64,000 nucleotides of DNA, taken from NCBI RefSeq assembly GCF_000142805.1, contig NC_013084.1, positions 1,211,854-1,275,853 of the forward strand, given 5' to 3'. Origin of the DNA: Lachancea thermotolerans CBS 6340. Lineage: Eukaryota; Ascomycota; Saccharomycetes; Saccharomycetales; Saccharomycetaceae. Below the pieces are notes generated by a model. It saw nothing but the letters and a program-made list of their open reading frames with translations, was not told the DNA's origin and did not search any database. Of this stretch, positions 48,231 to 57,557 are shown piece after piece. Every line of letters begins with the position of its first letter. Position 1 is the first letter of the stretch. Position numbers and translations under genes: made by a program.

Positions 48231-51200
48231 TCAGTCTTCGTGCCATTTCCCTGTTCTCTTGTACTCGCTGTAAAGGGATCTAAAGTAAATTCTCCCAGGC
48301 GTATCTAAAGAAGCATTGGTGAAAGTCAGCTCTGCCTGCGATAAAATATCAAAAACAGAGTAGACACCAGGGGTCAAATGCTCTTTAACAGGGTTTGAAA
48401 AAGAGGAATTAACAGCAAGACTAATGTATTTCAATAGAAACACTGCAATGTGCTTTCTCAATGACCTCTTTATTTGACTAACCTGTGAGCTCAATGAAGC
48501 TCTGTTTTTGCTGTTGCTCGCGCCGCTTGTGGGCTCACAAAAGATAGTGACCAGTCTGCTGTAGGCGCGAGCAGAGTCCTGAGATAAATTATAGTTTAGG
48601 TTTGTTGAAAACAACCCAAGCGAAGCGCACAAATACGATATTATGAGATGGTGCCTGTCAGAAAACTTGTAACGATGGTACAATAGTGTATGGGAGATAA
48701 GCTGGGAGGTGGAAATAAAGATCTCGTCATTGTGTGGTGAACCAGGCTCAATTAGCAGCAGATTGACCTCAAGACATAGCGGGAAGAGGCTCTCAGTAAT
48801 ATGTTGGCTAAAAAGCCACGGTTTCAGCGATAGTATGTTTCTAATAACATTCAGGGTACCAAGAACGACATTAGTGCTTCCCCTAGCGGCTTTCTTCAAT
48901 TGAGTGAAAAGTTCTGAAACTGACTTTGCGAACAGGTTTCTTCCATTTTCATTCTCTTTGTGAATGTTCGATATGATTAGACCATAGATGTCCAAAACGC
49001 TGTCGGCTGTATTTTCTCCAATACTTTGGAATGATAGCACTGCAGCGGCAAAGATTGCGTTGAACTTATCAAAATTGGAAGACGTCCGTCTGATGAGTTC
49101 CTCAATTGCACTATACAGCGCAACATTATTCGAACTTTCTCTCAAAACAATATAATGAGCAAGCAAGTATTCTGGGAAGTCATCATATGCGCAGCAGAAG
49201 AGCGAGAAAACTGCCGATTTCATTTCATTGTTAAGATTTTGGAGATCACCTTTTTGTGCGAGCTTTTTCGTCAAGTCTTCAATGGTTTGCCTAGCTCCAT
49301 CTGAGCTTGTATTTTGATATATCTCGTAGAGAGACCTAAGCAACCACAAAACTACGGTCTCGCTGTGATTAAGATTTTGAGGACTCAAAGCATTTTCAGC
49401 TAAAACCGTCACCAAAGAGTCTTCAATTTTACCACAAATTTCTTTATTAAAGCCAGTAGCTTTCAAAAAGATGAGCGCCATTTTGCATGAAACGAGATCA
49501 AATTCCTTCGACAAGCTGTCCATCAAGAAGCCCTTCAACTTGGAAATATACTCTTCGCTTACTAAGTCATTCATCTGAGAAATGTGGTTACTGCAGACCC
49601 TTTCAAACATGATATTACTAGTCTCAAATAAGTTGTAGTTTTTGACTACGTTGCGTGAAGCATCAGGATTTGTTTCCAGTTCTGATTTGAATGTTGGGTT
49701 AGAGAGCAAATGGGTTAAGAGCACTGGCTCGTCAGATTCGAAGCTTGATTTCTTGCAAAGAGCATCTATGGTTTTGATCCTGCTTGCTTTTGAAATGCAT
49801 TGTATTGGTATTTTGGCATAACGAGAAATAACGTCTTTGTTTTGTATCTGCTCACACATTTCATTCACTAGTGTACGAATAATTTGCTCCTCTTCGAAGA
49901 AGTCATCGGACCTCATTATGTCGTCTAGAAGGTCTATCGCGTTTTCATGAAGCACCAATCGTACTATTTTCTGCAAACTTTCGTGGTCGAAATAAGAGTT
50001 GACTAGAGTGCTCCATCTGGACAAAATATCTTTCAAAAGCTGCCGTTGCTCAGAGCCGGATGCTTGAGAAAGAAAGGACATGAAGTTGTCTGTAACCATT
50101 TTCAAATCTAGCTCCTTTAACTCCCTCAGTTTAAAAGCAGCCAAGAATAGATCACTAGAATAGTTTCCCATCTCCAAAGAGGCAGAAATCATGACTTCAA
50201 GTTCCTGAAGCTTCTCTTCAGGGAAAATGTCGTCATATATATTCATGAAATGGTAGGCGAATGTCCAAAACTCTTTTATGTTCTTTTTTTTGGTATCAAG
50301 AGCCTTCAAGAGAATCAATTCGAACTCCGGTAGCGTGCTGTAAGGCAAGCTGTAAAATCCAGCAATAATGACATTGAGTAATTTCAAAACACCAGCTTCT
50401 GAATGACTACCTTCCAGGGTAACTTGTTGGAGGTGTGTAATAAATTCCCGAAGCTGAGTGGAAGACATGCTAGAGACTTGACTTGTAATCCTTGATGTAA
50501 ATGCGCTCTCAGTTAAAAACCGGTCGGACTTGTTAGGATCGCTGACATAATTTACCCACAGATGTAAAAATCTTGGAAACTCTCTGGCGCTCGAGAAGCA
50601 GTCTATGAGACTTTCCCAAACTGCTGTTATGTTTGGATTGGTTTGTCTTTTAGCAATTTCATCCATTATTTTCGTACTGTTCATAATGCCAACTTCGATG
50701 TCAAGTTTGAGAATTTGACAGATCAGGATCCAAACAGAGTCTTGATTCGGGCCATAGAGCTCAGAGAAAACGCTATCGAACAAGTTTTCGAGAAATTTTT
50801 GAGAGAGAGTCTTTTTCAGAGTACACAGCTCCTGTAGTAATGTAGCTGCCACAGAAGGTCTTGTTTGCGTAATTAAGCTGAAGACCTGTTCCAGCTGATC
50901 CAAATAGTTTTTCGAGAGGAACTTCACCGCTGTGCGAAACAAGACTATCAACATCTCTTCTGTAAGGACCCCATTCTGGGTAGTGAAAAATTGGGTGAGT
51001 AACTTAATAGTGTTTGATTCGGGACTAAACACGTACTGGCCAACAAGTGTGGTAAACTCATGGCAGAACGGCCCGCATTCGGCTTCAGGAAAGCCTGCAT
51101 TGTAGCGCAGAATACCATGTAAAAGGTTGTCACAGAAAGAGCTGGAAGTCTTAGATGAGCGCTCATGGCTTCTCAGAATATGCGTAAGGTTTATTGTTTC

Positions 51201-51686
51201 AGCAATCAGCTCCTCGGAATTAGCATTGAGTGCCTTGGAAGCTATATTGAGGACTCCTCCGACTATCTTGAACATCTGATCAGGATTCATCTCCACCGCA
51301 AGACATGCGTTCAATAGATGGAAGTTTTCCTTCAAAAGAGCTGTAAATTCTGTAAAGTCGCAATCGATAAGTTCAAGCGAATAGACTAAGTGAGGCACAA
51401 ACCTTAGGTTTTTGAAGATTCTTTTTCGATGTTCATCGCAGCTGATTGACGCCCATGCCTTATTGAAGAGTTCCCATATGCGGCAATCTTTCTTAAACTT
51501 CACATTACTTTGATCGTTCCACCTATCAACAATGAGCTCAAGTATGAACACATCTTTGTTGGGAAAGTGGACTTTAATGTCTCCTTCTAGCAGCTTGACC
51601 GACTTATCATAGATATCTGAAATAGTGACGGTTTTCGAGCGCAAAAATTTTGACAGCTCTCCAGCACCTGTAATCCCACTAGTCAT
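48231..51686 (-). CDS. URB2: Urb2, nucleolar 60S ribosome-biogenesis protein
   Basis: 1151 residues from the first ATG (yeast 1174); the frame extends ten codons upstream but opens only at TTG. The protein is an alpha-helical solenoid with few sharp motifs. The C-terminus, VKEHLTPGVYSVFDILSQ...RIYFRSLYSEYKRTGKW, is the conserved Urb2/Npa2 domain. Urb2 joins Npa1, Rsa3, Dbp6 and Nop8 in an early pre-60S particle. Identification rests on that C-terminal domain, size and position between GEF1 and NUP85. The shared promoter with NUP85 has PAC and RRPE motifs. Confidence 0.93.
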   Translation of the reverse strand: MTSGITGAGELSKFLRSKTVTISDIYDKSVKLLEGDIKVHFPNKDVFILELIVDRWNDQSNVKFKKDCRIWELFNKAWASISCDEHRKRIFKNLRFVPHLVYSLELIDCDFTEFTALLKENFHLLNACLAVEMNPDQMFKIVGGVLNIASKALNANSEELIAETINLTHILRSHERSSKTSSSFCDNLLHGILRYNAGFPEAECGPFCHEFTTLVGQYVFSPESNTIKLLTQFFTTQNGVLTEEMLIVLFRTAVKFLSKNYLDQLEQVFSLITQTRPSVAATLLQELCTLKKTLSQKFLENLFDSVFSELYGPNQDSVWILICQILKLDIEVGIMNSTKIMDEIAKRQTNPNITAVWESLIDCFSSAREFPRFLHLWVNYVSDPNKSDRFLTESAFTSRITSQVSSMSSTQLREFITHLQQVTLEGSHSEAGVLKLLNVIIAGFYSLPYSTLPEFELILLKALDTKKKNIKEFWTFAYHFMNIYDDIFPEEKLQELEVMISASLEMGNYSSDLFLAAFKLRELKELDLKMVTDNFMSFLSQASGSEQRQLLKDILSRWSTLVNSYFDHESLQKIVRLVLHENAIDLLDDIMRSDDFFEEEQIIRTLVNEMCEQIQNKDVISRYAKIPIQCISKASRIKTIDALCKKSSFESDEPVLLTHLLSNPTFKSELETNPDASRNVVKNYNLFETSNIMFERVCSNHISQMNDLVSEEYISKLKGFLMDSLSKEFDLVSCKMALIFLKATGFNKEICGKIEDSLVTVLAENALSPQNLNHSETVVLWLLRSLYEIYQNTSSDGARQTIEDLTKKLAQKGDLQNLNNEMKSAVFSLFCCAYDDFPEYLLAHYIVLRESSNNVALYSAIEELIRRTSSNFDKFNAIFAAAVLSFQSIGENTADSVLDIYGLIISNIHKENENGRNLFAKSVSELFTQLKKAARGSTNVVLGTLNVIRNILSLKPWLFSQHITESLFPLCLEVNLLLIEPGSPHNDEIFISTSQLISHTLLYHRYKFSDRHHLIISYLCASLGLFSTNLNYNLSQDSARAYSRLVTIFCEPTSGASNSKNRASLSSQVSQIKRSLRKHIAVFLLKYISLAVNSSFSNPVKEHLTPGVYSVFDILSQAELTFTNASLDTPGRIYFRSLYSEYKRTGKWHED

Positions 51687-51765
51687 TGCTGTGAAATACC
51701 CGCAACGAACCCTCAATAGCGTCTAACTTTAGTCGAATTCACTATTTTAGAGTCTCTAGAGCTTC

Positions 51766-51782
51766 AAAATTTTCCGATGAGC
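51766..51782. promoter_or_regulatory. RRPE-like and PAC elements upstream of URB2
   Basis: AAAATTTT (51766-51773) is followed two bases later by CGATGAGC (51775-51782), the PAC core. The pair lies about 80-96 bp upstream of the URB2 start and 137-153 bp from that of NUP85. PAC plus RRPE is a known signature of ribosome-biogenesis promoters in Saccharomycetaceae. Confidence 0.65.
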
Positions 51783-51918
51783 TATGTTGACGTTCGTGTT
51801 TTGAGATGTGCAAACCATGAAAAATACATCTTCTGGAGAGTTAGAAGAGAGGTTGATGTAAGAATTAGGCTTGATCATCTATTTATACTGGGACGACTGA
51901 AGACCTCTAGCAGTGAAC

Positions 51919-54138
51919 ATGACTGCCAACATACTCGGCGAAAAGAGCGATCTTTTTATGGATGTTGATAATCTCGACTTCCTTAAGGATTCAACTACGG
52001 ATATCAACGATGAGAGCTACATGGACGAAGACAACTTCGGTATTGATGAGGTAAGTGGCGCAATCGAGACTCAATTCGAGGGCGAACAGCCAATTAAAGA
52101 GCCTTTGAGTTCTTTCAGAGCAGAGGGGAAAGCTCTCCAGTTCCGTGTGGGACCAGTGCTTTCTCGCTCCCTTGGATTCGTTTCTGGCAAATGTCAAGAC
52201 GCATCAGAGAGTAAACTTTACACGCCCAACTTCCACGGTATTGACACCACGGAAAACTACAAACAGTATATTATGACCTGCTTTGAAATATACAAAAACT
52301 TAGGTGAGGACAGGTTCTTCTCTGTGCCTACGATGGGACTAATTAATCATTCAGCACCTATGGAGCACTCACAAGCTGTTAACATGGCCATAGATGCAAT
52401 GTCTGATGAATTGGAGGTTTTTTCGGGTACTCAAAAGCCAGCGCGCGCTGCTGAGCTCGAAGAATGCCTTGCTATCATAAACTGTTCTAGGGCGCTTCAT
52501 TTTACCGATGGTAATGACAACGAGGAGGCCAATTCTGCGGTTCTGAAGCAGCTAACACAATGGGTGAACAGGGCTGATGGGGAACCCTCTGAAGAAGCCG
52601 TTGCGGAGGCATTTAGCGGCAGTGTTTCTTACAAGAGTCCGTTGTTTTGGCGCTTGGTCAATCAGCTTCTTTTGAGAGGCCTCTTTGACCAAGCCATTGG
52701 TGTCCTAGAGAGGTCCCATTTGCTCAAAGATATCGAAAACACCTGTGAGATCACTTTCAATGTCCTTAATGATGCAATTTCTCTATTGAAGCAATATCCA
52801 TTTGAACTCGGAGAAGCGTTTCGGGAGTGGAAGGCGACCGCATTACAAATTTCCCAGTTCTTTGTAGACTCTACAACTAATGTTGATCCCGAGTTGCGGG
52901 ATTTCGTGTCTGATATGATTTTGCTGATGAGCGGTAATCAATCAAAGACCTTGCAATACTCTAGAACATGGTATGAATCATTCTGTGGGCTCATGTTATT
53001 TTACATCCCCACACTAGAATTAACGGAGGAGTATCTGCAAATATCATTGAAAGCGCATCCGCTGGACGTTTGCAACAACTGGGAACAAGCATGTGTTTAC
53101 GTTATTCAAGGCAAGCTGTATGCAGTACTGCCCATACTTGAGTCCCTTGACTACTGCACGGCTGTATTCTACTCTGCGATATGCGAGGCAAAAGGCCTGC
53201 TTGAAAACAGTAGCACCTTGATGGCACATTCTAACGGCTCTGAGGGTCTTGAGGGCGACCTTTTCTCATCGAATAATAGCATGGCATGCTACCTGATGCA
53301 TGAGTTCGCGCTGGAACTTTGCTGCTACGAGGACAAAAACTTGTGGTCGGTCGGCATTGGGATACTTGCCCTCTCGCCCAGTGACAACGACAGTGCCAAG
53401 AGGCTGGCAATTGCGGAACTACTGCCGCATTACCCGTTCCAAAATAACGACGACATTGAATGGCTGCTCACGCTTTGTGCCAAGTGGAGGCTGCCTGATG
53501 TGGCGAAGACGATCTATCGCATATTGGGTAACAAGGTGCTCTACGAAAACAACGTTATTGAAGCCATGACTAACTTTAGCAAGGCAGGAGAGTTCGAGTG
53601 GGTGAAACATTACTCCTGGATGATCTTCGAGGCGTCTGCGATGAAGGGCGCACCTCTCGAAGATATGATCATCGACGCGATTGTAAGCGGAGAGGCAGAA
53701 ACCGAAGTGGCACCCGAGATTTTGGAAAGCGTCATGACAAACGCTATGAGGCAAACGTTGTCTCCTTACGCAGTTTTGTACCAGTTCTACCAGCAAAGAG
53801 TAGCACATGACTGGGAGGGCGCTTTGTCGAGTCTGGTGAGCTTGTTGGAATTCCGCTATATGCCCAAGCACTACATTTCGCTGCTGGTTGCCCAGTTTCT
53901 CTACCCGACATTCCTGAAAGACGATACGGCAGCCATCTCCGAGGATATGGTAATAAGAATTATCAAAACGCTTGACAGGGTCAGCACGGACGATAAGAGC
54001 GTAGCGCTGTACGAGGCGCTAAAGTCCGGTGAGGGCCGTGACGACGAAGGGCTGCCGAAGCAGCTGGGCGACCTTCTTCCACTCGTTAGGCAGCGGCTGA
54101 GCTACAAGATATGCCAGGAATACATGTCTGTAGCATGA
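51919..54138 (+). CDS. NUP85: Nup85, Y-complex (Nup84 subcomplex) nucleoporin
   Basis: 739 residues from the first ATG (yeast 744); two codons upstream the frame begins at GTG. Conserved segments: LFMDVDNLDFLKD near the N-terminus, YSRTWYESFCGLMLFYIPTL at about 353-372, IAELLPHYPFQNNDDIEWLL at about 503-522, and LSYKICQEYM at the end. The ACE1 alpha-solenoid fold is shared with Sec31. It forms a short arm of the Y-complex that coats the nuclear pore and binds Seh1 through an inserted N-terminal blade. Confidence 0.97.
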   Translation: MTANILGEKSDLFMDVDNLDFLKDSTTDINDESYMDEDNFGIDEVSGAIETQFEGEQPIKEPLSSFRAEGKALQFRVGPVLSRSLGFVSGKCQDASESKLYTPNFHGIDTTENYKQYIMTCFEIYKNLGEDRFFSVPTMGLINHSAPMEHSQAVNMAIDAMSDELEVFSGTQKPARAAELEECLAIINCSRALHFTDGNDNEEANSAVLKQLTQWVNRADGEPSEEAVAEAFSGSVSYKSPLFWRLVNQLLLRGLFDQAIGVLERSHLLKDIENTCEITFNVLNDAISLLKQYPFELGEAFREWKATALQISQFFVDSTTNVDPELRDFVSDMILLMSGNQSKTLQYSRTWYESFCGLMLFYIPTLELTEEYLQISLKAHPLDVCNNWEQACVYVIQGKLYAVLPILESLDYCTAVFYSAICEAKGLLENSSTLMAHSNGSEGLEGDLFSSNNSMACYLMHEFALELCCYEDKNLWSVGIGILALSPSDNDSAKRLAIAELLPHYPFQNNDDIEWLLTLCAKWRLPDVAKTIYRILGNKVLYENNVIEAMTNFSKAGEFEWVKHYSWMIFEASAMKGAPLEDMIIDAIVSGEAETEVAPEILESVMTNAMRQTLSPYAVLYQFYQQRVAHDWEGALSSLVSLLEFRYMPKHYISLLVAQFLYPTFLKDDTAAISEDMVIRIIKTLDRVSTDDKSVALYEALKSGEGRDDEGLPKQLGDLLPLVRQRLSYKICQEYMSVA

Positions 54139-54416
54139 TACTACGTAGGTAACAAGTAGAGCGACGAGAGAGCGCCGCTCCGTGAAACGATATTAGTTAG
54201 TTTTCGAATCAATGATAGATCTTAAACAATTGTATAGAGGCTCGCGGGATAGGGAACCTCGCGTATTGAAAAAGGGATTCAAGCGCACGCGCGTCCCTAG
54301 GATTGATTCTTTTTTTTCTGCATTTTATACTTTTCGACTTTTCAGGCGTTCAAAATTTATCTTCAGTGAGGCCGGGCGGCGAGCGCGGGCCTCGGGCTCA
54401 GAAATTTGCCTGCTGC

Positions 54417-54905
54417 TTAGGTGCAGCTGACGTCCTGGGTGGCTCTGGAGTTCAACAGAAGCGCGACAATCAGCCCGTACAGACCCAACACTTCGGCGAA
54501 AATCAAGATCAGAATCATACCCACAAACAGTCTAGGCTGCTGGGCAGTACCTCTCACACCCGCGTCACCGACGATACCGATGGCGAACCCGGCGGCCAAA
54601 CCACTGAGCCCGACCGAGAGACCGGCACCCAGCTGGATGAACCCAGTGTAGAGAGCCTGCTTCTGGGTCAGCGAGTAGCACACCAACACCGACACAACCA
54701 GACCGTAAATGGCAATAATACCGGCCATGACCACAGGCACGATGTTCTTGAACAGCAAGTCTGGTCTCAGCACACAGGTCGCGCACACACCGACACCGGA
54801 CTTGGCAGTCCCGTACGCAGCGCCGAACGACGAGAAGATGATCGCGGACGCACATCCGATGGCGCCGAAAAAGGGCGCGTATGCTGGACACAATTCAGTA
54901 CTCAT
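54417..54905 (-). CDS. VMA3: V-ATPase proteolipid subunit c
   Basis: 162 residues (yeast Vma3 160, Vma11 164). Four transmembrane helices in two tandem Gly-rich hairpins. The proton-binding Glu138 is in [13 protein letters not shown]. The N-terminus [18 protein letters not shown] and the C-terminus NSRATQDV identify Vma3 rather than Vma11 or Vma16. It forms the c-ring of V0 in the vacuole membrane. Upstream are two Reb1 sites and three E-boxes. Confidence 0.98.
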   Translation of the reverse strand: MSTELCPAYAPFFGAIGCASAIIFSSFGAAYGTAKSGVGVCATCVLRPDLLFKNIVPVVMAGIIAIYGLVVSVLVCYSLTQKQALYTGFIQLGAGLSVGLSGLAAGFAIGIVGDAGVRGTAQQPRLFVGMILILIFAEVLGLYGLIVALLLNSRATQDVSCT

Positions 54906-55266
54906 CTCAAAAAGCTGCTTAAGTCGACGGAAGTTCCTTTTATGGACCCTCTTTTTACCTTATTCCAAGATGTGTAACTGGTAATCTTGAAGATAGGTTG
55001 TCTACTGATCCCCTTTAATTTAGTAAAAGTTTTGCAACGGGAGGGAAAAAAAAAACCAGGACGGACAACGAAAAATCGAGCGTTCGATCCGGGTAATAGC
55101 ACTATAAGGGTATAGCTTACGTACTTTGGCCGGGTAAGTAAGGTGTCAGGTGAGTTTTGCACCACGTGGTTGACATCAGATGGTGTTCTCACGTGATGGT
55201 TCTGATCACGTGCTTTGGGCGGCCGGGGCTCGGCGGCTATTTGGCCCGCCCAAAGGCGCAGAGGCG
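54906..55266. promoter_or_regulatory. VMA3 promoter with two Reb1 sites and three E-boxes
   Basis: 361 bp between the VMA3 start and the POL32 stop. CGGGTAA is at 55090-55096 and 55131-55137, 41 bp apart and in the same orientation. CACGTG is at 55163, 55190 and 55207, three copies in 50 bp, the first within palindrome ACCACGTGGT. POL32 ends here, so the sites most likely serve VMA3. Candidate factors are Reb1 and Cbf1/Pho4/Tye7. Confidence 0.65.
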
Positions 55267-56337
55267 CTACTTGCGCTTGCTGAAGAAGCTCATGAGTGAC
55301 TGCTGTTTGCGCTTCTTGGACTGCTGTGGTGTGGAGGCCGGCGCCGCAGCCCTTGGCGAGCTGCGCGCGCGTTTGCTCGGGGTGGAGGACGCGCGCTGCG
55401 CGGGTCTTCTGGTGACAGTGTAGCCTTCTTCGTCGACGTAGGTCTCGGGCTCGGCATCTACAGGAGCCGCTGGGGGCGGGGCTGTCTCGATCAGCGATTC
55501 CTCAGCGGTGGTTTCCAGCAGTTCGCCGAGCTCTGCTTGGCTGATGGGCTCGCGGCCGGCGGCAGCGGCGGTGTTTCGGTCCTGCGATTCCGGCTCGGGC
55601 TGGGGTTCGGGCTCAGAATCAGCTCGAGTGTCACTGGGTGGCTCGCTCGAGGGCTGCTGGCCTGCTGTGTGCTCTTCTTCGTCGCTGTCGAAAATCGACG
55701 CTAGCTCCTCCATTTCGCGCTTCCGCTGCGGATCGTTGGCCAGCTGCTCCTCGCGCGCCTGCTTGCGGCGCTGCAGCTCCTCGTGGCGGGCACGCTCACG
55801 CTCTTCGCGCTCCTGGCGCATCTTTTGCAGAAGCGCTGTCGATCGCAGGCCTCCAGTCTTTGTAACACCGCTGGCCTTCTGCTTGACGGCAGAGGGCGCG
55901 GCGCGTTGTGGCACGGTGTGCGCACGGTTCGCCGCGGCGCGCGGCTGCTGGGGTTTGCTTTCCTCGGCCTGAGAGGCGACGACCTGCGGCTCCTCGACGC
56001 GCAGCTCGAAGCAGTTGGCTACGCCCACGGGCCGACGAGCAAGTGCGTTCACGGGCGCAAATTGCTGCATTGGGTTGAATGCGTAGATAAATGCATCCAG
56101 CAGGTCGTCCGTGCGCTCGAACGTCCCGAGCTCCTCCACGACCTTGACAACGCCGCCCGCGTAGCAGCACACTATCACGCAGTTCACCTTCGATGAGGTG
56201 GTGCGGTAAAACTGGTACATTTCGGCCTTGGCGCGTCCGCTGGAGAGTTGGAATTCGGCCATTACGTCTGTGAACAGTACCACCTGTACGCTGTCGAACA
56301 GGCGCTCATGGATATATCTCGAAACCTCAGACGCCAT
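55267..56337 (-). CDS. POL32: Pol32, third subunit of DNA polymerase delta
   Basis: 356 residues from ATG 56337 (yeast 350). The N-terminal Cdc27/p66 domain has HERLFDSVQVVLFTDVM and FIYAFNPMQQF. A GLRSTALLQKMRQ segment is conserved in mid-protein. The C-terminal half is charged and disordered; it includes ELLETTAEESL and YVDEEGYTVTRRPA, as in yeast, and ends in a PCNA-binding PIP box QQSLMSFF four residues from the C-terminus. An ATG 23 codons upstream would add residues absent from yeast Pol32 and would place the MCB promoter element inside the CDS, so it is rejected. Role: replication, break-induced replication, and mutagenesis with Pol zeta. Confidence 0.96.
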   Translation of the reverse strand: MASEVSRYIHERLFDSVQVVLFTDVMAEFQLSSGRAKAEMYQFYRTTSSKVNCVIVCCYAGGVVKVVEELGTFERTDDLLDAFIYAFNPMQQFAPVNALARRPVGVANCFELRVEEPQVVASQAEESKPQQPRAAANRAHTVPQRAAPSAVKQKASGVTKTGGLRSTALLQKMRQEREERERARHEELQRRKQAREEQLANDPQRKREMEELASIFDSDEEEHTAGQQPSSEPPSDTRADSEPEPQPEPESQDRNTAAAAGREPISQAELGELLETTAEESLIETAPPPAAPVDAEPETYVDEEGYTVTRRPAQRASSTPSKRARSSPRAAAPASTPQQSKKRKQQSLMSFFSKRK

Positions 56338-56884
56338 TCTGTTTGTTCGCGCAGCCTGCCGGATCTTTAGTGTCCAAACAGCAGAACGCGTTTTGAAAAA
56401 TGTCATACTGTAACAAGATATCGCAGCCAGTACAGCAAAGGCGCTGCTCTGGTTTCGCAGGCAAGGCGCTCAGTAGTTCGACGCCGGGCTTAACCACAGA
56501 CTGTCGAGGTGAGCCAGCCAGTTCTGGCGTGGCGGGCGCGCGCGGCGCGCCCGCAATTTCGAAGTGAGTGCACTTTATTTATCAGTATGTAAAGCAAGCT
56601 GGGAGGCCCCGATGGGTCCTTACCTGTGGGTAAGAACGAGAGAGCGCCCCAGCACCTTCCGGAAGCATTTGCCCCAGCCTAAGCTACGGTTTGTCGACGG
56701 CCACAGGTCCAGTTGTAGTAGCACCACAAGAAAGCACATGAATCGCGTTCAGACGTGAAACATCATCCGAAAAAGCACGTAGCTCTCTTCCAGCAATAGT
56801 AGCTTGACGCATGAGGCTCTGCTTGTTTGGAGCAGGGCCACCAGCCGGCTAATTGGCGAGAATTAATAAAATTGGCAAAAATAA
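56338..56884. promoter_or_regulatory. POL32 upstream region: MCB element and GC-rich hairpin
   Basis: 547 bp. An MluI cell-cycle box ACGCGT (56386-56391) lies about 50 bp upstream of the POL32 start, fitting MBF control of replication genes at G1/S. A perfect 10-bp inverted repeat GCGGGCGCGC/GCGCGCCCGC with a 3-nt loop is at 56532-56554. The frames here start at non-ATG codons or are unlike any protein. Ends at the initiator tRNA. Confidence 0.65.
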
Positions 56885-56956
56885 TAGCGCCGCTAGGTTT
56901 CGATCCTAGGACATCAGGGTTATGAGCCCTGCGCGCTTCCACTGCGCCACGGCGCT
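56885..56956 (-). tRNA. IMT: Initiator tRNA-Met (anticodon CAT)
   Basis: 72 nt on the minus strand, near identical to yeast IMT genes. The 5' end AGCGCCGTGG pairs with 3' CGGCGCTA, giving the A1-U72 pair unique to eukaryotic initiators. The anticodon stem AGGGC/GCCCT-type arm has CAT with the three G-C pairs required for initiation. The T loop lacks the TPsiC sequence (loop ATCGAAA), another initiator hallmark. A T5 run (complement of 56877-56881) terminates Pol III. Confidence 0.98.
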
Positions 56957-57557
56957 ATACAACCGATATTTGGGGGTTCGACGCACCACCCTAAGTCAGG
57001 CATATCAAACCATTGCATGTCATGACTGACACTGTGAAGAGGCTTAACTGGGAGGGACGTTGATATAAGCGCGTATGTGGATGTAAGCTTTTCCGGGTCT
57101 ACACCAGGAGTAGATAAGCGGGAAGAACAGTCTCCCATCAGAGACCACTAGCGCGCCGCCAAGGCGTGTTCGCGGGTTTCGTTAGTCGTGGAATAGCCTA
57201 ATAACTAAATACGGGCACTCAGCGGCCAGGACCCTGAATTTCAAAGCATGAATAAAAATAGATCATAGATCTCCCTTACAGTGTGGTTGCCAGTGTGCCC
57301 TTTGAAACGGGCGTCCAATAGGATTTTAACATTAGCTGCCTTGCCATTGAACCTTAGTATCTTAAAAACGGTTTGCGCGGCGTGTTTTACTGGGCAGCGC
57401 GAACTTCCAATAGCCTCAAATTATTGACGCCGCGTGTCGCTCTGGTTAAATTGTTCCGGGCTTTATCTTATCATTATTATTAGCTAGTATAGAAATACTC
57501 GGCTTGGCGCGGCGCCACAGCATAGCTGCGGTAGAGCCCGCGCTGTTCTTTCTCTAA
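56957..57557. other. Spacer between initiator tRNA and the SOU1-like SDR
   Basis: 601 bp. The minus-strand frame at 56920-57138 overlaps the tRNA and is not supported. A lone GGTTCGA near 56972 resembles a B box but has no cloverleaf around it. Nothing else recognised. Confidence 0.4.

Noticed and set aside
56965-56985. Second tRNA suggested by a GGTTCGA B-box word
   Set aside because: No acceptor, D or anticodon arm can be formed around it on the plus strand.
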